Assembly (NCBI GenBank): GCA_977006965.1
Contig: OZ345354.1
Coordinates: 3,410,001-3,474,000 of the forward strand
Length of the DNA: 64,000 nt
Source of the DNA: Phymatolithon calcareum
Lineage: Eukaryota; Rhodophyta; Florideophyceae; Hapalidiales
Direction of reading: 5' to 3'
Shown here: piece after piece, positions 10,591 to 22,739 of the stretch
Layout: each line of letters begins with the position of its first letter
Position numbering within the stretch: position 1 is the first letter of the stretch
Position numbers and translations under genes: made by a program
The notes under the pieces: model-generated
The model's input: only the letters and a program-made list of their open reading frames with translations
Told to the model about the DNA's origin: nothing
The model's database searches: none

Positions 10591-11097
10591 TGTGACGACC
10601 AGTCACTCACGTCAGTCATGTGACGTGATCAACACCCCTTATCAACCACAGAAACATAGTCAATATCATACCATCCCATCATATCGTTACTCCGTTGATC
10701 AATCATACTCTATTCCTCCTTGTTACGGTTCCTCAGTCACACATTACACGTCACGTCACAATCTATCATACATCATGTCACTGTGACCTCGGCTAAGAGC
10801 GCGGAGTGCTTTTGAAGAGCCTCTCTCGAGTCCATCATTTTTAGCCAATCTCCCCTTCCATAGATCCTCGTCTTACTCCTAATCGTTGTGACCAATGAGC
10901 AACGGCCATTGGACCCTCAACGGCTTCCCCATTGCCGATTACTACTGTGGCCAATGCCATCCTGCCATTAGTGTCTCCCTCCCCCATGTTGACGTTAGAC
11001 CAATTGTTTTTAGCCATCTATTTGTCCCGTGTGTCTCTTCACATTAGTGTCGACACACCCCTTTTTTTAGAATCTTCACTATGGTTCTACTTCTATT
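10591..11097 (+). repeat. LTR-like insertion (solo LTR candidate) in copia pol
   Basis: Copia coding stops at 10,590 and resumes at about 11,098. The insert begins TGTGACGACCAG and contains several CCAAT-type boxes (10,891-11,003) and a TATATAAA near the right end (about 11,099), a promoter layout typical of an LTR. TGTGACGTGA (10,619-10,628) is repeated inverted at 10,751-10,760. I could not define a target duplication, so the exact right edge is uncertain. Confidence 0.45.
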
Positions 11098-11453
11098 CTA
11101 TATAAACCCTCCTTGACCAGCAGTCCTCAAAATCTGGTCAATGGACCTGCCAGCTTGTGCCTTGAACCCCACATTCACGCTTGCAGGGGAAGCGGAAGAG
11201 AACTCATCCGCTCTGCCCTCTCCGTTCGAAATGAAACTGAACATTTCCGCAATGTCATTAGCAGGAGATATCCCTGAATCAAGATCGTTTGGCTGAACGA
11301 TAGGTTCAGTTTCCGGATCGGATGCAGAGGGGGGTGAAGGCTGAATCTTGGAGATGGTTCTGTTCTGTGCTATGGCCTGACATAGAGGGTCAGAACTTGA
11401 GTTCGTCGGAGGGTAGGTGAGATAAGGCTTAACTGCAGTGATCGAGAAAGGTT

Positions 11454-12443
11454 TCACTTCCTAACTGATGGAGATGAAGGCTGTTTTATAGTGGTCGAAT
11501 TAGACCATCTCGACAGGTCCTTCCCATTTCTTAGCCTTCCGGCGGAACAATAATACCATAGATCCCGGTAAATGTCTAACACATTCATAGGATTTGTCCG
11601 AGATTTTTCTGCAAGCTTCAGTCGCTTTTCTGCAACGATGCTCTCCATCTCGTGTCTAGCCGTTTCAATGGCTGCAAAGAGGTCCCGTTGAGATCGGGGA
11701 ATATGTTCTAGGTTACCGATTGGGAGCTTAGGATCAATTCCGAACACAAGAAACGTTGGTATAAAGACCGTTTGGACCTGCAGTATTGTTCAATCCACCG
11801 ACAGAAATAGAAAGATGAGAATCATTTTCGAGGTTCGGATGTTCGATTTTCAGTTTCTGATAGATGCGCCGAAGCGGTGGGCCATAGCGCTCTCCGGCCC
11901 ATAAAGAGTTGTGAAACTCTGTCGGAGTAGCCTTGGGAATAATGCAAAACTGGAGACAGGCAGAAGTGGAGAAAGGGCTTACAAGGGCTGAGCCTTGGTC
12001 GTGGCCGATTACATTGGGATAACCAACGTCTAAGGTGACCCAACACTCTACAAATGCATTCCAGATGCCTTCCGCAGTCTCTCTCTTGACAAATCGTGCA
12101 GCTGAAAATCTCGTACCTCTACCGACCACATGTAGCACGGGTCTTTGAGGACGGGGTTCAACCCACATAAGATCAATTAACACTTCGTGGTTGACGATAT
12201 TGTCTGGCATTGTTATCTGGAAACAAATGGCTTCGGATCCATGCGTTGACAGGAGTTGCAGCGGGCTAAAATATCCTCTAGAACCTGGTGAGTGTCCGGA
12301 GATAGATTGCCTGGTTCTGCTCGTCGAAGAAGGTTGAATAGCTTCTCTGAGGGGGAATGTGCGGACCGGCGATGAAGCTTTGTGAGTTCTATTCTGGTGA
12401 AAAGAACCACGCTTTGCGGCCATTCCAGATACAGGTGTACCAT
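11454..12443 (-). pseudogene. Copia GAG-pre-integrase and integrase core
   Basis: The zinc-binding HHCC lies in 12,443-12,213 (LHRRSAH ... CNSCQRM). The catalytic core follows in another frame with D (LIDLMWVE), D (VIGHDQGS) and E (AGERYGPPLRRIY). A linker-like helical segment lies at 11,747-11,454. The region between integrase and RT (11,457-11,098) is acidic and Ser/Pro-rich, as is common in copia elements. Confidence 0.8.
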
Positions 12444-12838
12444 TTTGAGGATGAGAGGAGCTTGAGATTTGAGTTCTCCTGGGAAAAGAACTCATTGGTG
12501 ACCTCGTTGGTGTACCACATGACCTTCTTCATCATTTCTAGTCCAAAGAGTATAGGGACATCGAGGTCGATGACGTCGGTGATGTACTCTAAGAAATTGT
12601 CTCTATGGTTGATAGGCATGCGAAGAATTACCTTGCCCATACTGGGATGTACAACACAACCCATTTGAATACTCTCAAAGCTCGGGGAGAAAGTTGGTTC
12701 TCTGTGTGCATGAGCACAATAACGGCGGAATGTAGGAAGACCGATTAGACTCATTTCAGCACTGTTTTCCATGCAGATACCCTCAAAATCATTAAAGGTT
12801 GCATGAAGAGCGAATAGAATTTCATGCAGCGAGGGCAC
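12389..12838 (-). pseudogene. Copia protease region
   Basis: SLIGLPTFRRYC, DNFLEYITDVIDLDVPILFG and WYTNEV are recognisable as the body of a copia-type aspartic protease. At the place of the catalytic DTGA the sequence reads ENSA, so the active site is lost. Confidence 0.6.
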
Positions 12839-12956
12839 TCCTCCTATGGGGAAGTCCTTTAGACGGTCATGTGTTAATTATTGCCCAAAGAAACGTCTGC
12901 AAGCGATTTGAATAGGCGTTCAGTGGGGATAGTTCCCTTCAGCGACTCATTCTTCG

Positions 12957-14988
12957 CTAAAGAGAACAGATTTTCCCTTGCAGCATCAGCGGAACTTGTT
13001 GTGAAAGGCCTGGATGTGCTGATCTGCTATTACCCTGAATCGCGTCGATAGTGGCGAGGGGTGTGGCGTTATGTGCATGTTCGCTAACTGAACAGAGGAG
13101 AGTCTCCCAGGAGTGATCATCAAATTCCTGGATGATTTCTAATGCCTCAACGGTATCCGAATCATCATCTATGGACTCGGTTAAAAATGCGGCCTTCACA
13201 TAATTTGCAATAGAGGTGGGATTTATCTTGTCGCAATCGCGGATGAAGTGCCTTTCCGATATACAGCCTCTACAAAACATACGAATCCCGTTTTTAAATG
13301 GATTTCCGGCATCAGGGGCGCGGAAAAGGATCTTAAAAATCGAGATCGGCTTTCTCTTTCCGAGGGTGGAAACCATGTTGGCCATTCGCTGTGATGCTAT
13401 CGTTGTAGGAAAATTCCTTAGCGAAGGCCGGTTCTACGCGAGCAGTAGCCGGTATAGCTGATCGAAGTGGGAAACTGTGTGATGTCAGCATTTACAAAAG
13501 GCGCTGTTGATCCTCCATCAATGTGATGGCTCTTGCACAAGCTTCTTGTACATCCGGGTAACTTCGAGCGGGAGTTAACGGCAGGAAAGTAGCGAACGGC
13601 TGCTCTGATACGGCTTGTTGAATTGTATCACGAAGGTGCGCATCAGTGGAATACTCGGAGCCGAGCTGCAGCTGTAGCATTGACAATGCTTCACACAATG
13701 CTACGAGAGCTGACTGCTTCGTCGTATCACTTCCAGGGGATTTTTAATCGTCGAACCTTGTATGTGACCTTTGCCGGAGGAGCTGATTGCGTCTCGTCGT
13801 AGACATAAAGCGGTCGTACAAGATTGAGAATGCCTGCTTCAGGGTAATGACATTCGGAAGGACATACTTGTGATAAAATATGCTAGCTGCACTGCTCGGT
13901 TCGAGTAGTACATGTAAACTGTCTAGGGCTTCTTTATCCGTCAGACCGAGAGTGCTGCATTTAGATTCGTATGTCGCGTGGTAAGAGGCTAAATTCTCTA
14001 TCATGACCCCAGTACCAGAGAATTGTTGGGACGAGTGGCTGTAGACCTTAAGTAGTTGAGAAGTGCTGGAGAAGTGGCGGTGGTTTCCGCGGAGTGCAGG
14101 AAGCTCTGGCACTGTACCAAGTGAAGTAAAACTCGCAATGGTATGGCGGTAGACATCAGAGTGTGTACCTGTAGGGACCCCTGGTGTATACCTGGGGTCC
14201 TGTACGATGTATCTAGCTCTATGGATGATGGCGGGAGCTTTGGTTCCTGCATTAGCGGCTGGTATGTGTTCCGTGGTGGGCGCGAGTACTCCGGATCGTG
14301 CGGCCAGAGATGCGCTCGATTCCTTTCCGACGGAGCTCAAACTTGCAGCTTTATCGGATATGACGGTAACCAATTTGTCGATGGCGTCTTCCATGCGCTT
14401 CACGCTTGCAGTAGTAGCTCTTGCCGAGCATCTAGGTCGGCACTGTCACTACCGACATAACGATGGAAAAGCTTGAGGTCGAGCAATTCTCGTTCGTGGC
14501 AACGGAATAGGAAATATTCTAAGTGATCCTGCAACAAGTGGAAATGGCGTGGCTGTCTCAGTCGGGCGTGTGGGAGGCGATAGTAGGAGACTATGAAGGA
14601 TGATAGAAACATGTGTTCCTTCCGGGAGATCAAAACTCACGCCTTTGGAGTTTAGAAAAATCAGGAGCCGGATCTTCTTTGGTAGCGGCAGTCTGTTTAT
14701 TATGTCGTAATCGAAGGCTTCCCGATATGCAAGGACAGCAGAATTCGTGTCCGGTATATTGGCCAAGTACATTTCCATCAACTCGCCGAATTCCCTGTCT
14801 GGTTCGTTAAGCACCATGATAGGTCTTGAGGGCTGCAAGGCAGCGTTTTCTGCATGGTTCCCGGTATCGGTTGGTCCAGCCATACCGGCAGACAATAAAT
14901 CGAGTGGAGGGTGTTGTGGTGGACCTTGGACCGGAGTGCTCTGGTTCGAGCGGTTAGAACCGGGACCTCCAGTCGATATGTGAGACAT
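12957..14988 (-). pseudogene. Copia gag with CCHC zinc knuckle
   Basis: Four consecutive frames (14,988-14,449; 14,403-13,744; 13,698-13,492; 13,385-12,957) together read a gag-like protein with a Ser/Pro-rich start and a helical capsid-like middle. The RNA-binding knuckle is CRGCISERHFIRDC (C-x2-C-x4-H-x4-C). The frameshifts between them mark decay. Confidence 0.7.
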
Positions 14989-15032
14989 ATTTGGTACTGC
15001 CTAATAATCAGAAATTGGAGGTTTATTGCAAA

Positions 15033-15473
15033 CTAATTCTTGAAGAAATTACACTGCTTATTCCCGTCGAAATGCTCTGCGAAGTGGACCTTGTTGTCGA
15101 ACGGCTTGTCCCTACAGGGCCAGATAAGATTGCCCGGTGTCTTGAGCAGAAGTTCCGTACGTTTGCGGAGCTTCTGGGAGTTCAAGTGGTTAGCGATCGT
15201 ACTGTTATCACCAACTTTGTTGCAATGGGCACAACAGTTGATCACGTTACGAACGAAGATCTTAGGATCTGAAACGTGCTCCGGTCGGTCAGTCATTAGA
15301 ACGAACTCTGGAGGACTGGGGCGACGCATTTGAATTTTTGACTGGAGGGCACGAGCGTGTTGCTCCCTTGGCGAGAAGGCGCGAAGTGGCTTAAGGCGAG
15401 AACACGGGATGAACCGTGGGTCAGGAACCGTACTATAGTTAATAAGAGATCGTTCTATTGGTGCAAAAAGCAA
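15033..15473 (-). other. Hypothetical ORF with a CxxC zinc-binding half-site
   Basis: A 146-codon frame directly upstream of copia gag. CAHCNKVGDNSTIANHL resembles a BED-type finger start, but the final His/Cys is missing. It may be the remnant of a transposase with a BED finger. Not identified. Confidence 0.25.
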
Positions 15474-15544
15474 AACACTGAGTATGGCATCACCAATTCA
15501 GGTCCCCGCTTCACAAGCAGTACCCACGAATTCTTCTCTAAGCC

Positions 15545-17009
15545 ATGTCGCACCACAAACTTCGCAGGGACATAGCTGCGGTTCTTACACCCCACTTGTC
15601 CTCTGCGGTTGTCGAGCCCCATGAGCATGCACGAAGATTTCCTGGTTCACCACGGGGAGGAATAGCTTTAGCAAGTCTTCTTGCTCCGGCTTCTCACTTG
15701 CCTCCACCGCTCCCAGTTGCAGAAATTACGCGGTTCCCTCCCAACTCGGAACTCGCCCCGTATTACCGAAGCACTTCTCCCTTGCCCTTCATGAACAATG
15801 CGTCACTAAAATCCGCTTCCAGAAATGTGGCTTCTGTTCCGCTCCGTGGATATGCGGCTTCGGCAGCGTACCTCGGCAATGCTGACACTGCTTCGTACCC
15901 TGGAAGTGTTGCAACTCTCCCGTATCCTTCCAGTTCGGCTTCGCCACTTCCTTTCCCGGCTGACACTGAAGCTGGATTGAGGCGTCCTCTACAGGGCTAT
16001 GGATTTCAGCTTGGTAGTACCGGTGCTGCGTCACGTGGACAAGGGCGATCAACTTCCAGAAGAGTAACATCACGAAGTGCCGGCAGCAATAGCTCTATAC
16101 CAATGGTCGAGGAGGAAGCCGATTCACCGACGGAGAACTTAATTCAATGCTATACGCCATTCAAGAAATTCTGCCGACCGGGCCTATGGAATTGGAGATG
16201 GTCCGCGGCAGACAAAACATCCGATATACTCAAATGGATCGATCTATCGTTAGCATCAGACGCAAGTTCGCAGCTCTTCACCGCGTTTCTGTTCTGACTG
16301 GGGATCCCTTCTGTCCCCCCGCTGTTCGAAGAGTATAGAGACCCAAGTCAGCTATTTATCAAAGCGCTGATCTAGGTACAGGCGACGACCAGGATCTCCC
16401 TGAGGAATCTGGCGATGAATCAGGACACGAAGGAGCCGGTACAGACTCCCATGGGACCGCTCCACTGCCGAGCTCGGCACGAGCAAATGCCACGCTTGTT
16501 CTGCAACAAACCGCCCGCAGTGCTGTCGCCACGAACGCAGCAGAAGCCGGCTCTCTCCTAGCTGCGCGGGAGAGCCCATTGGTTTCGCCACGGTTACCTT
16601 CTCCGCGCCCTATTGTCCAGAAACGGTCGAGTGCTGGGCGTTCAGGGAAATCCACAGATGGGGACATGATGTCCATTTTTAGGTTTCAACTTCTGCAAGA
16701 AAGCGAAAGAAGAAGCAAAGCGCGTAGCCTATGCAGAGGAACGAGCTGAAGAGAAGGAGTGCCGTGAAGAAGATCGAGAGCGCCGTGAAGAAGAGCGCGC
16801 GGATGAGGGATCGCGCGGGGAATCTGAGCGACAGGAAGAGAGATCTCGGAGAGAGGAAGCGAGAACGGTCCGAGAAGGAGTTTCTCGCTAGAGAGCGGCC
16901 ACACGAGCAACTAATGATGATGCTTTTTGGTGCCGGGATTAAGAAAAAATGCAACTATCGGCTCCGGAGCCGACGATTAGTTCTTTGTGTATGCCATTAT
17001 ATCGCCTGA
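15545..17009 (+). pseudogene. DUF6818-like protein gene, frameshifted
   Basis: Three frames read one protein architecture. An N-terminal Ala/Pro/Ser-rich stretch with YP and LP repeats spans 15,545-16,140. A SANT/Myb-like domain lies at 16,141-16,336 (MLYAIQEILPTGP, SIRRKFAALH, TGDPFCPPAVRR), which I match to DUF6818. A long Arg/Glu coiled coil covers about 16,690-16,900 and ends in a hydrophobic QLMMMLFGAG. The frame changes near 16,140 and more than once between 16,340 and 16,890. DUF6818 proteins have no known function; the SANT-like fold suggests DNA binding. In other genomes I recall them as multi-copy, perhaps transposon-linked. Confidence 0.6.
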
Positions 17010-17239
17010 AAAATTCTCTAACGTTGGTAAGGTTAAAATAAAAATCTACACTTCTTCCTCTTCCAAAGTAATGTGCTCTACGAAAGACCGCCCTGTTTTC
17101 ACATATCAAAGTTTTGAATTCAGAAAATGCCGTACCGTTCTACTTTCATTCTCTAAAGCCATTTGCAGAAGCTTATTTTTCTTTCTTGACAGGTTTAACG
17201 CAACAATGCAAATTACAGGTTTAATATGAATCGGTTTGC

Positions 17240-18153
17240 CTCGATGCTCAGATGAGGCATAAAAGTGGAGAGAATTTGATTAATTCGTACAAGACACGTC
17301 CGCAGATTAAAAAGAAGCACCAAGCTTTGAAGCATAATCTTTCTCTCATCCCTCTGTTCATTGATCATTGTGTCCTTGATCATTGGGAACACTTCCTGTA
17401 GTGCCTACATGCCCCATTCAGAGGCTTGGCTCATGGAGGTAGCCTACCGCGCGGCAGTGATCCCGGTCAGGTTTCTGCTTAATAGGAAGTGGTTCTGCAC
17501 AGACTTAATCAAGGAAGGATAATCTCCTGTAGAAAATGCAGAATCGACAACAGAGTGGCAGACTTTTTTGATAAATTGTTGGAGCTTATCGTAAACTCCT
17601 CCAAAATCCGCAATCTGCGAATCATGCCAAGATCCTGGTGCGTTTATACTGCAAGTGACGATCACGCCGGAAGGAACAAAAACAAACACATTGCTGACGT
17701 AGTGATCGTGGGTCCAGACGTTGTAAAACATATTCTGTATCACACAGTCCCCGGCCTGTGCGAGAAGAATTTTCAAACCGTCTGCGGTGGCTAATATATT
17801 GGTCAGAAATGGATATCCTCCGCCACAGCCAGCTTGTAGCTCTCACTTTCTTCTGTCAGCATCTGCACGCCCGCGTGACCGTCACAGCAAAGTATGCGAA
17901 TAAGAATTCTGCGTCCAAATCGCAGGAAAAGAGAGCATACTGATGCCGTTATTCCGAAGAGCAAGCAGAGGACCATCTCAGATCCGCGTGTCCTCCCCCC
18001 CATGTCAACATCATGCCCAAACATACTTCTGCGTTCATTGAGCGCGGTCTCCCGCGAACATGCGGTTCTGCGTCCATACGTCGAATAGCCCCATCGGTTG
18101 AATAGGGTGAGTACTTGTCTTACAGAGTGGCATACTTTACAAGTATGTATCAA
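17240..18153 (-). pseudogene. PIF/Harbinger (DDE_Tnp_4) transposase remnant
   Basis: The nuclease core is at 17,776-17,444: DCVIQNMFYNVWTHDHYVSN, FVFVPSGVI, NAPGSWHDSQIAD and VVDSAFS, typical of Harbinger DDE domains. An upstream region at about 18,040-17,803 (ITASVCSLFLRFGRRILIRI) is in another frame. A C-terminal segment at 17,440-17,250, containing LQEVFPMIKDT and RTCLVRINQIL, follows a TAG. No terminal repeats or TTA/TAA duplications were found. The partner Myb-like gene of this superfamily was not seen unless the DUF6818 gene next door represents something similar. Confidence 0.8.
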
Positions 18154-18159
18154 AACGTA

Positions 18160-19470
18160 ACATGGTTAACACATGTTACGGTGATTAACGAGCTCTCGCA
18201 ACCCGATCCGAAAAGCGTGCAAAAAGCAGACATATGGGGATGCTGCAGAGCTCTTCGGGAGATGTTTCAGTCACGAAGCTGGCGGGCATGCAGGGACATT
18301 CGGTACCCCATGGGTCCATTTGCGATCCATCGGTGCAGATGCCGTTTATGCAGCAGAATGCATAATAGACGAATTATCAATCCCATTCTTACCAAACTTG
18401 TTCGCGGACCAGATGGAGATAGACAGCTCTGCTTTTCAACGCCATGAGTAAAGGGGAAAGCCGAACTTACGAAAGAACACTCGAGAAGAGACATCTTGGT
18501 ATATTCGTTACAATGACGCAGTACTTATTTCGTCTAGCCCCATAAAGCCTTCTCCATGAAACGAATCTATGGATCAACCTATAATTTCTTCATTTTCCAC
18601 TCTCCCGTCGAGTGAACGTTTAAATAGTTTCCTGGAGTACTTTACAGCCCGCTTGATTACCCTTTCGAGTATTATACTGCTCTATAACCGCTCGGTATCC
18701 AGCGATATAATGTAATACTTGTACTCTTCAGCACCAAAGTGAGGGCCCATGTCGGATGCTTTAGGCACTATAAGCACCCAAAATAGTACATCAAATCAAT
18801 AAATATTCTGGTTCCGTAACGGAATTGTCTGACACAAAATGCGAAAATGTTTTCAGGGCTTCACAATTTGGCGTGTGCGTGACAGCGAAACGCCGGAGGA
18901 AAAAATTAATAAGTACTGCAATTTTGCAGTCGCCCGATTCTAAAATCACAGTTCGTGAAAATTACTGTTATAGTACAGTCTGTCGATAGGTTAACCTCCT
19001 CGTACTGCTACAATTGAGGTTTATTGGGACACAGTAAAATAATTCTTTTTCGAGGCCCACGCGCATCAAAACACGTCATAGAGTATTTCGTGTCCTTCCC
19101 CATGTGTATGCGCTCGTACTGAACAAGTTTGGAGTGAGTTCGCGCATGGTATGCGAAGCTACAAGCAAAGCCGCGATTTTCTGGTCCAAATATGCCTATT
19201 CGTTCAGATGATGTAGACAGTTAGCCGTTGCGCGTTCGGATATTATTTCAAGATGGATGTCTTATTAAGCACAGTACCTGGACCACCTTTTTTCGTTTTC
19301 AGAAAATCGGCTGGAAACAAAAAGATACGGGCAGTTCTATATCGAGCAAAACATTCGAATTTGTCCCCTAAACTGAGCTTTTCGGCCTGCGTGTCCTTTG
19401 CGGTTTATCTGTGTACCTAGTGAGCTAAGATTTGACAATAAGTCATTGCGGCCTGGATGGGAAATGTGTT
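18160..19470. other. Non-coding stretch
   Basis: No recognisable gene, tRNA or organised repeat. It is AT-rich in places (18,500-19,000) with only short frames. Confidence 0.5.
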
Positions 19471-19473
19471 TTC

Positions 19474-19875
19474 ATGATGAGAGGAGATTTGGCAGACCAC
19501 GAGAGAGCCATGTATGCTCTTAGGGCCTTCAAAACAGAGCATTCACGATCAGTCGCCATGCAGATAGGAATGTATATCATGAAGGCAGTCGCAGATGGAG
19601 GAATGGGAGGATCAATTGAGGACTTCGTTTTGCTCTTAACACTTCTCAACCCAGAAAAACTAGAGTCATATCATAGAGCAGAGGAATACGTATCGCAGAA
19701 GGTGGTCTGTAGAGAGAGCTCCATGAATTCGATGGGAAGGTACAGTTCTGATGTGTACCGCTGTCATTTGCGGTACATACTAGCTCTTCGCATGGGTTAT
19801 GCTCGCCGTGTAGATGAAGGATCGCGCAACGGGATATCACCGGAGATCAATAGTGCTCTACGAGCGTACAAATAG
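19474..19875 (+). CDS. Hypothetical protein
   Basis: An open frame of 133 codons from ATG 19,474; an extension to TTG 19,432 is possible. It is predicted largely helical, with no signal peptide, membrane segment or known motif. It may be an exon or a remnant of a larger gene, since both flanks are non-coding. Confidence 0.3.
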   Translation: MMRGDLADHERAMYALRAFKTEHSRSVAMQIGMYIMKAVADGGMGGSIEDFVLLLTLLNPEKLESYHRAEEYVSQKVVCRESSMNSMGRYSSDVYRCHLRYILALRMGYARRVDEGSRNGISPEINSALRAYK

Positions 19876-19981
19876 CAAGATTCCAACTTCCATGAGTCTT
19901 AGATAGTGGACAATGCGATACTGCGCACTTTTGACAAATCAGTGATAGAAAAACGTCCATAGTCTGGGTCTTTATTGCTGT

Positions 19982-20272
19982 CTAGTGCCTTTCCTCCACG
20001 GCATGTAGGCTATAGCGGCTTCTAAAATCCCCGAAACGTAAAGGTGCCCTACAATCAGGGCATGCGACCCGCTCATACCTGCACAACGAAGGAGCGCGGG
20101 GGCTCTTCAGAGCGATCCATCTTTGTGCTTCCCTTGCAGCGGACGTCGAATCCGAGAACTTTATGATGTCAAAATGTATGCGCTCTCTGTGATTCTGATG
20201 GTAAAGCTTCTGAACTGCTTCCTTCCTGTGTACGTCACTCTCTACATTATAGATCCAACAAAACTCAATCAT
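19982..20272 (-). other. Small ORF with a half RING-like CPDC motif
   Basis: Ninety-six codons from an ATG. The C-terminal part has an ACPDCRAPL motif like the last Cys pair of a RING finger, but the first half of a RING is not clear. It could be a remnant of the double-RING family seen at 29, 32 and 62 kb. Weak. Confidence 0.25.
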
Positions 20273-21470
20273 GATCTGAAAAACTGGACACGTAACATTC
20301 CTAAGACCTTAATGATACGACGAACGTAGATTAAAATGGTGCTGGGGCTCAATAACAGCGGTCAATACTCCGAAAGGTGGATTTTAAGACACGAAATGGA
20401 CTGTCATTGAATTATTTTAATAAAAAAATCTGCAAGAAGTATCCGAAAAATAAGAATGACCCAAACAGGACAGATTTGTCCAGAAAAGGATGTGCAGTAC
20501 GAGAGTACTGAAAGTCGACCGAGTAGTATTTTCTAGCATATTTCAGTATTTTCGCAGTGCGGCCACCTTTCTTTTTTGCCGTTGTATGTGCTCCATTTCA
20601 TCAATTTCATGATACAACAAGTGTAATAGTGGACTACCCTACACTGTCTCGGCTGGACTAACTGGTACATAAACGTGCGCGTGATTTGTTGGTAACTCTC
20701 GTTCATGATTTTGCACCCCGCTAGCGAGCATGCATCAGAGCATAATTTACGGCGTTTTTCTCGAACTACTCATCAACTCCTGGGTGACCAGAATCCTTCG
20801 CGAGTGCATATGGCTTCTTTACGAAATGAGTTATCGCGTGGGTCGATTTTCTTCTGTCGTATATGTTGGAGGGACCTTCCAAGAGTGGCGGAGCCTAAGG
20901 ACAAAATGGATGGAAACGAGAAAAAGATTCTATCTTCTTCTTCCTTCTCTATACTTGGCGCCGACATAGCACCAAGGGCGACTTTCTACATTCCCTCTGG
21001 CTCTTGCCCGAGAGATTGCTTTACCAGACCTGTCAAACCAAACGCGAGAAGAAGCACTGCCTTTATCGTAAGTTTGGAACTGCGAAGGAGCAACTTGGTG
21101 TCCCTCGCCGCTAGGGACATCAAAGTCACTATTTTTAACGCAATCTCAATGATGCTTACGTCTTCTTCCTCTTTCCAGTACTTCGAGATCGCAGTGCCAT
21201 CAGTACCCTTCCGGGACAGTTATTTAGCGCTTGTAGTGCAAAATCACAGAAAGGTTTACGAAATCCTGTGCTACTTTCGCCAGCAGCGCGCTGTTAGTGG
21301 AATGCAACTCTTCCACCGTAGAATTCGGAAAATCTGCGTGTGTTAAGACGTTCTTCACGTTCCATATGCTCTCCAGAACTACACTGACGGCACAATATCC
21401 TCCAGTTCACAAGATGCAGGGCGAAACTCCACCACATATCCTTTCTCTTTCGCTAGTTCCAGGCTTTCAC
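20273..21470. other. Unassigned region
   Basis: A plus-strand ORF (20,705-21,346, 213 codons) has no recognisable motif. On the minus strand a shorter segment (about 21,390-21,230, containing HADFPNSTVEELHS) looks more protein-like and may belong to the decayed gene at 21.5-22.6 kb. I do not assign either. Confidence 0.3.
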
Positions 21471-21476
21471 TCTTCA

Positions 21477-22594
21477 TTACCTAATCGACCAGAAACATGA
21501 ACCCGGGGAGTACATTCCACCGTGCCTCAGTACGAGCATGTTAGAGTACAATTCATTGATAAGGTAGTCCTTTCCTGATCTGTACTTCTCTGCCCGTGCC
21601 GTACGCTGCCGCTTCGCGGGACGTACAGTGTCGCTCGCAGCATTTTCTTCGGCTTCTTCTTCCGCTTTCTTCTCGATTTCTTTTGCCATCTTCATCGTCG
21701 TGTTGAAGTATGTGAGCATATCGCCGACATAAATCGCCGACTCCAGAATATTGCCAAACGATGTCAACCATGGCGGCTCTTGCTTTCCATCCTCTGGTCC
21801 GAAAACGTCCCTGTGGACTTTGCCAATGGAGCTGCTAACGACATGCGCAAGTAAAAAAGTCCAGGATTTTCCAATGCGAGTGTGGTAACGCTCTCAGTTG
21901 GCGTCCTGGACAGAGAAGAAGAAAATGGAAAGGCTAGACACATTGCGAAGTAGTGCGGAATGCGGTGCAAGCCGCGTTATAATGCCGTCTGGAAGCCACA
22001 CCCGGAGTGCAGAAAACAAACGGACAGCTGCGTTGACCGTAATTGAGCACGCCCATTGCGCGAAGAACGGCATTTTGTCCATATCTCTGACGAAAGAGAT
22101 GGCATACTGGCACTTAGCGTCTTCGATGTTCGTCGGCACAAGGGCTCTACACTTGTTAAGATTCCCCAACTTCTCATCCGTCGACTTTCAACCGGTAGTC
22201 TCACTACGAATTGTCTTTCAGTAAGGGTTGTTCCGCTCATATGGTTCAACTTTTCCAGAACTTGCCCAATCTTGCGATCTTGGTGCTGCATAAGTTCATC
22301 CTTCGCCTTGTTTACGAGGAAAACGACTGCCCCTACATTTGCGACTGCATTCATGTCCATCTCGTCGCGGAAGTTAGAGTCTTGTTTCGTTCCGCGCTGC
22401 GCTCTGGCCGTACTCCCGGTACCTTGTTGGACGATTACGGCCTGTCCTCGCTGGATCATACCCTGCTGTCCACCTTCCAAAGCGCAACGAACTTGATCAT
22501 TGCGACCCCTGCGGATGCGCTTGACGTTCTGACATTTTTGCGGAGAAGCAGCGTGCTCTTGATAACTTCCGTGCTCTCGCTGGGGCAAAGCCAC
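21477..22594 (-). pseudogene. Unidentified decayed gene
   Basis: Successive minus-strand frames read plausible protein. First is a Gln/Arg-rich start with VGAVVFLVNKAKDELMQ. After a shift near 22,170 comes a helical part containing NIEDAKCQYAISFVRDMD and VRLFSALRVWLPDGI. Last is 21,767-21,477, with an acidic EIEKKAEEEAEENAA and a nuclear-localisation-like RPAKRQRTARAEK. I recognise no family. The pattern suggests a nuclear protein, perhaps transposon-encoded. Two or three frameshifts are needed to read it through. Confidence 0.4.
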
Positions 22595-22739
22595 TTCAGA
22601 GATGATGCGAATCGTAAGCTCAGTGAGCTGAAAGTCTTAGGCGACTGCAACGGAAGAGCCAGAAGAAGTCTGTCAACTTTTCAGCTTAGTGAATGCAGAA
22701 TAGGAGCTTGGGACACCCGCAAGGAGGCCGGTTAATCTA

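Larger units (their letters stand above)
9440..14988 (-). mobile_element. Ty1/copia retrotransposon, decayed and truncated
   Basis: On the minus strand the order gag, zinc knuckle, protease, GAG-pre-integrase, integrase, RT, RNase H is that of Ty1/copia. I find no flanking LTR pair. The RNase H end stops near 9440, where GC-rich unrelated sequence begins, and gag starts at 14,988. Coding is broken into at least eight frames and an LTR-like segment sits at 10,591-11,097. The element is old compared with the Ty3/gypsy copy. Confidence 0.85.

Noticed and set aside
10619-10760. Possible independent small foldback (TGTGACGTGA and its inverse)
   Set aside because: Ten-base arms 120 bases apart lie within the LTR-like insert and are better seen as part of it.
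20705-21346. 213-codon plus-strand ORF
   Set aside because: No motif, unusual composition, and the minus strand reads equally well in places; not enough to call a gene.
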